DNA of 64,000 nucleotides from assembly GCF_003945595.2 (NCBI RefSeq), contig NW_024103452.1, forward strand, positions 62,001 to 126,000, read 5' to 3'. This document shows positions 55,601-61,600 of this stretch, one piece after another. Every line of letters begins with the position of its first letter. Position 1 is the stretch's first letter. Position numbers and translations under genes: made by a program. Source of the DNA: Pipra filicauda. Its lineage: Eukaryota > Chordata > Aves > Passeriformes > Pipridae. The notes under the pieces are model-generated. The model did not search any database. It was not told where the DNA came from and worked only from the letters and a program-made list of their open reading frames with translations.

Positions 55601-58600
55601 CCTTCCCCAGTCCACAATGGATTTGTCTTGTATTTTTTATTTTAGCTTGAATGCACTGAGGTGTCTGCTCCAGGTTATTCTACAAACAGAAGATGTGATC
55701 AGAGTTTTTGAAGTCAGGCTGTCTGAAGAGGAGACTGTTCCTTTGGATCTTGATAAAGTAGAGGCGTACCGGGCTTGTCTGAAGGTGAGAGGCCAAGACC
55801 CAAGGACACAGAAAGGCAAAATTTGTAGCTGCTAGCACTGATCTGTTGAGCTGGGTGGAACCCTTGAAAACTATTGGAGATAGAATTGCTGATCTTGTTG
55901 TATTTTATACATAGGCATACAACGCTTTTGTAAATCGGGCACGGTGCCACTGGATGGTCGAGGGAGGTGATTGTCCTGCTCCACTTTGTGCTGGCGTGAC
56001 CTCACCTTGAGCACTGTTTTGAGTGCACTTTTGGGGGCCACAATATAAGAAAGATACAAAGCTATTAGGAACCAGAGAAGGGCTGTGAAGGTGATGAAGG
56101 GTCTAGGGGGGATGCCATACAAAAAGTGGCTGAGGTCACTTGGTCTGTTCAGTCTGGAGAAGAGGAGACTGAGGGGAGACCTCATTGCAGTCTGCAACTT
56201 CTTCACAAAGGTAAGTGGAGGGGCAGGCACTGATCTCTCCTCTCTGGTGACCAGTGATAGGACCCAAGGGAACAGCATGAAAGTGCCAGGGAAGGTTTAG
56301 ATTAGATATTAGGAAACAGTTCTTCATTGAGAAGTTGGCTGGGCACAGGAACAGGCTCCCCAGGGAAGCAGTCATAGCACCAAGCCTGAAAGAGTTCAAG
56401 AAGCGTTTGGGCAACACTCTCAGGCACATCACACCAGGTGTGATTCCTGGGGCTGTCCTGTACAGGGCCAGGAGTTGTACTTCAATGACCCTTGTAGGTT
56501 CCTTCCAACTCACAATATCTATGATTCTATGGAATTAATGAAAGGAATATATGGGTTATTACTTCTTCCATCCTCAGGTTGTTGCTGCCCCTGCAGCAAA
56601 AGCAGTTGCATGGAAGCTTTCCATTATCCATTTCTGTACAGTATTATCCGTGTTTATTTGCATCACTCGTGAAGGTAGATTTGAAAGCAGTATCTCCTTT
56701 CTTGCAAACAGGCTTGTTAGTTGCCCCTGTTGTTCTCTAGATGTAACACATAAATTTGAGTATTATTGTGTGTCCTGGTTTTGGTATAGGGTCCTTGTCA
56801 AATCTTATAGTGAAAAGTATCCATCCTGTACAAGGGGAGAGGGCAAATAACTGTGCTGAGCACAAAGTTGGCTTGCAGATCCAGTCTTTTTCTGCCATTG
56901 AGCTGGACCTTTTGTGTACTGAGTGCATTTGGGAGAATAAGGACTCTTTCATTGTTTCCTGTTCTTAGGTGTAGTAGGGAAAAAATGTGTAGGTGTCACA
57001 AATGGAGTACTAGCAAGTCACCTTTTTATCATTTTAAATGAGAGCTGCAGTTTAGTTGCTGGGAGTTGTTCTTAACTGGTGTAAATTTGAGCTACACAAA
57101 AAAAAAAAAATAATGCTTGAGCATATTATCAAAGGCTATAGCCATCCCTGTGACTGGGGGATGCAAGGCAGACCACTGCCTACACTGTATGTTCCATTTG
57201 GTGATACCCTACGATATGTGACTACGTGTACACAAACAAGTGTGTGTGTAAAGAAACATCTCCATGTAAGATGTTTATAAAAATGTAAACAGGGGAAAAA
57301 AAAAAATCCGTGCTGATTTTTAGATGTTTAAAAACTGGATATGCCAGCCCCAAGGCTTGATTCCACAGCTGTTGCAAGTGCAGGAATTTTTGTGCTTCAG
57401 TGAAATTTTCTAATCAGTTGTTTCTAGGAACAAGCAAGTCTCTTGTTCTGCTCTGGTAACTGCTCTGCATAATTCTGAGAAACTGAAGTGTTCTCTTTGG
57501 AATATGACCTCAGAGGGCTTTGGTTTAGCAAATTATTAAAAGTCTAACTTTAAACAGATTTTTAAGCCAAAATGTTCACCAAAGTAGGTGTTTCACTTTA
57601 AATACATTAACTCCAGCTGACATCACTATACGTACCTTATTGATTTAGAAACAATATCTTTAGATCCCAACACATTGTGCATGCTGTTAAATTGGTTAAA
57701 TTTCAGTATCTTCTCAAGAATAAAATATATGATAGCATTTTCTTTTTTCTCCAGAAAATGAAAGCAGACCTAAATATGAAGAAGTCACTACTGAATACCT
57801 TGGAAAATGAGCTGCAGAGAACACTTCAGATTCACTCACAGTCTTGCCAGTCATATACTCTGTATGACATGGACATTGGAAAGTACTGTGACAAAGTTAC
57901 TCAGCTAATAGACCGCTGGCAGAGAGCTGATAAGCAGATAGATAACAGGTTTGTTCATATTTCCACAGCTTTTTTCTTATTGCTATTGCTACCAAGATCA
58001 TCTTAACAGTGAGTCTAAAAGAACTGATGTGCACTAACCTTCACTTCCAAAGGACAAATGGTGTCTTCAGGGCAATAAGACTTGAGCAACTGTGAATAGA
58101 TTGAACACACTTTAAAAAGGATTGTGTAAGTCCAAGCAGAAAAATGTAGGTAGCCATGTAAATGTCTAATCTATGTGCTAAGGAGCTGTTCTCATTTTCT
58201 TTTTTGTTTTAATTCTTGATAATGTCCTTGGATTAAGTACTTCTGATCAGCGGTTTCCCTCCCAAACAAAGCAACCATGTTTATTGCTGAATACCCTATA
58301 CCTGAGGATTAAAAAAATAACAGTAGGAATTAAGTAAAAAAATCTGGATCTTGTATTTGAATCTTAAACTGAAGGCATATTCTGATTATTTGTGAGTGGG
58401 ACGAAGGTTAGGGTGTGGTTTGGTTCAGTTAATTTTGTTTTTACTTGAGGACAAAATGTAGTACTACTAATAAAAATTGACTGGTTGCTGGTTGTTCAGT
58501 GAAAATTTAGAACAAGAATCCTGAAGTCAATGAACTTGACTCTTGTGACTGCAAGGTTTTATCCATCCCTAACTTAATTGACAGGAAGGCCCAACCTCTG

Positions 58601-61600
58601 TGTATCAGTTACTCAAAAATAAGGCACTAAAACTCCATATCGGATGACTAATAATCAGTAAAATTCTCATTTATTTGAAATTTTTGTTCAGAATCTCTTA
58701 TTCAGAGCTTCCCATAGTTTTACATGGTTTACTACTGTGTCTCATTTTTGAAAATTGTGCAAAGAGAGAGAAAGAGAATGCACTTTGACATTCATTTTGA
58801 CTTTTTTTCCCCTTTTTTTTCTAGATTGTGGGATTTAGAAAGGCAGATCAAACAGCTGAAAACTTACCGAGATCTATACCAGGCTCTGTGCAAATGGATC
58901 TGCGATGCCAAGCGTCGGCAGGATTCTATTGAGTCCACGAAGCTGTGTGATTCCAACACTATCATGAGATATCTACATGATCAGAAGGTATGCAGCACCT
59001 GAATGAGTTGTCTTCTGTTATCTGTTTTGCTGTACAGAAAATATCAGTATCAATGCAGTCTGCAATTCAGTGGCCTGTTTTCAATTAAAAAGTACATAAG
59101 CTACCAAAAACCACCGTGTCTAGAAGGCAGGGGAGAGGAAATATTATTATCCTCACTACTTTCTGTCAGCACTGCTACTGATTATGAACAAGACTGTTTT
59201 TGGCTCCTACGCTGACACTTTTACACATCAGCTTTGAATTAATTCAAGGGACTGTAAGATGGTGCAATTTATGGGACAAATTACAGCACAAAAATGAAAA
59301 GTGAGGAAATAATCTGAACTAAAGTCAAGGAACTCTCCCTCCCCACCACTGGGGTGTGTTCAGTTGTTGGGTGTTCTTTCTGAGAACAACCTACTCATGC
59401 ACAGAGAGCTTGCTATTGCAAAAACTGCCCACCTACAGGTCACTTCAGGTCTCAGCCCGAGGGGTTGCAGTTGTCTCCTGCTGCAGGTGCTTTCTGATGG
59501 AGGCAGTGTGTACAGGAGGAAATACTGGTAAATCTTGAGGGAGTGTTTCATGGCTCACTTTTTTCTTGACAGAACTTGCACAGTGAAATCTGTGGGAAGA
59601 GAGACAAAGTTGAGGAGCTTCTCAAGCATGCAGATCAGTGCTCAGCTGCAATTAAGGTACTTGGGTCTCAGCATTTTTATGGGGTGTGGTTTTTCATGGT
59701 CAGGCGCATCTCATTGTTATTGTCATTCTCTGCTGACGGGTGAGAAGTCGGCTCCCTGATGTGTGTGTACAGAAATTGCTGGGGTAAAGCACTTTTGTGT
59801 ATAAAATACAATGAAAGCAATTTTGTACTTGCCACCTGAAGACTATGGGATCATGCAGAAGGTACCAGTGAGAGCTTCTCTTCAGGTGAAGCGAAGCCTC
59901 CTTCTAGCCAGACTAAACTTTCCAGTTCACATGTTGAAAAATGTAAGGGAGTGAAGAACAGATTGGTATCTTATGAATTCGATCTGATTAGGATCTGATC
60001 TAGGAGGAAAGACAAATGCAGATTAGCAGGAGGAATGGTGTGCAATAGCTATGCAAACCAATAATATACAGAGGGAATGGTTTTGTGGTCCTTGTATTTT
60101 TATGTCACCTTTATATCTGTGCTTTCTGCAGCTCAGTCTTACTCTCTCTGACAAAGATTTTGCTAAATATGTGACATGGCATATGTGATACAAAAGAGAT
60201 GGAGAGACAGTTATTTCTGTTTTGGTTGATAACAGTGCTTAGAGTAGTTGCTCCCATGAATCTTTCTCATTCCCACATAGTGCTCAACTAAGAGAAACAC
60301 TTGTCTTCTCTTTTTTGTAAAACATTTTTTCTCTTTTTTCCTTGTCATTCTCCCCTATGAATCTCCACAGTGGTACTTGAACTGATGAGCTTCTGCTTAC
60401 GACAGAAGATCATCTGAACATGGCCAGAAATATAAACAAGGGAAAAACATAGCTTTTATTAAGAAAAAAAAAACCAGAACAACCCAAAACTTTGCATTTT
60501 CTGAAATACAGATTCCCACAGAATTCCTTGGCAGTTGCTAAAGAGGGCATACTTTTCGTCTTGTTTTTCAGGACTATGAACTACAGGTTGCTTCCTACAG
60601 TTCGGGATTAGAAACACTGCTCAACATACCTATCAAGAAGAGTGTGGTTCAGTCTCCTGCAGTGCTGATTCTACAAGAGGTATCTTTCTTTCCTCCCCAC
60701 TAATCTTTTGAATACATTTGTTTGTCCATGTAAGCCATTCTGAGTCATATCCAGATGTATTCTAATAATTAGCACTGTCACTGGCAATGTGCACTAAGCA
60801 CGTAAGCAAAAGGAATTAGTGCAGAATAGTCTCTGTGCTGTAAAATCAGACTTGGGCTTGTTTAGACAGTAGATTAGCCCCCAGGAATTTACCTCATTCC
60901 TATTCAGTGTCCATTGCATACATATTGTGAGAAAGGAAGATTCGTGCCCCAAGTGGTTTAGTCACTTTCAACCTGGGAATTAACTACTATTAAAAATTTA
61001 ACTGAGGTTACTCGTGACTGTCAGACAGGAAGAGCACGATGAACCAGGGGATGAAGGCTTGGGTTTAATATCAGATCAGCCATGGGGGAAAACAATCTTG
61101 AAAAAAAAAGTGTGGGTTTTTCAGAACTAAAAATTTGTATATTTGGGATTCTCAGAAAGTCATGTGAATTTGTGAGGAGAATTTGCTTTTTATTTTGTCA
61201 AGTGATATGTTTCCTCAAGTGGATTGGAATCTTCTAAATGATCTGGGCATAGGTATATTCATATCGAACTCTGTGGTACAAGCTGTTAACAATTATCTTT
61301 TTTTTTTTTGTTAAGGCTAATGAGGCTCAGTCTCGCTATATAGAGCTTCTTACAAGATCAGGAGATTACTACAGATTCTTGAGTGAAATGTTAAAGAGTA
61401 TGGAGGACTTAAAGGTATTCTAATCCTTTTATTTTCTTTACCTTTTATTTTTATCATATATTAGCAAACTATCACTGACCAGAGACAGAATGTACAGTGT
61501 AAAATAGTGCACAAAACTATATCCTGAACTCAGAGGTGTCCTATGAAGGAGACATACTAGCAGTGTCATGCATTGTTTGTGAAAAAGTACAGTGTCCTAC

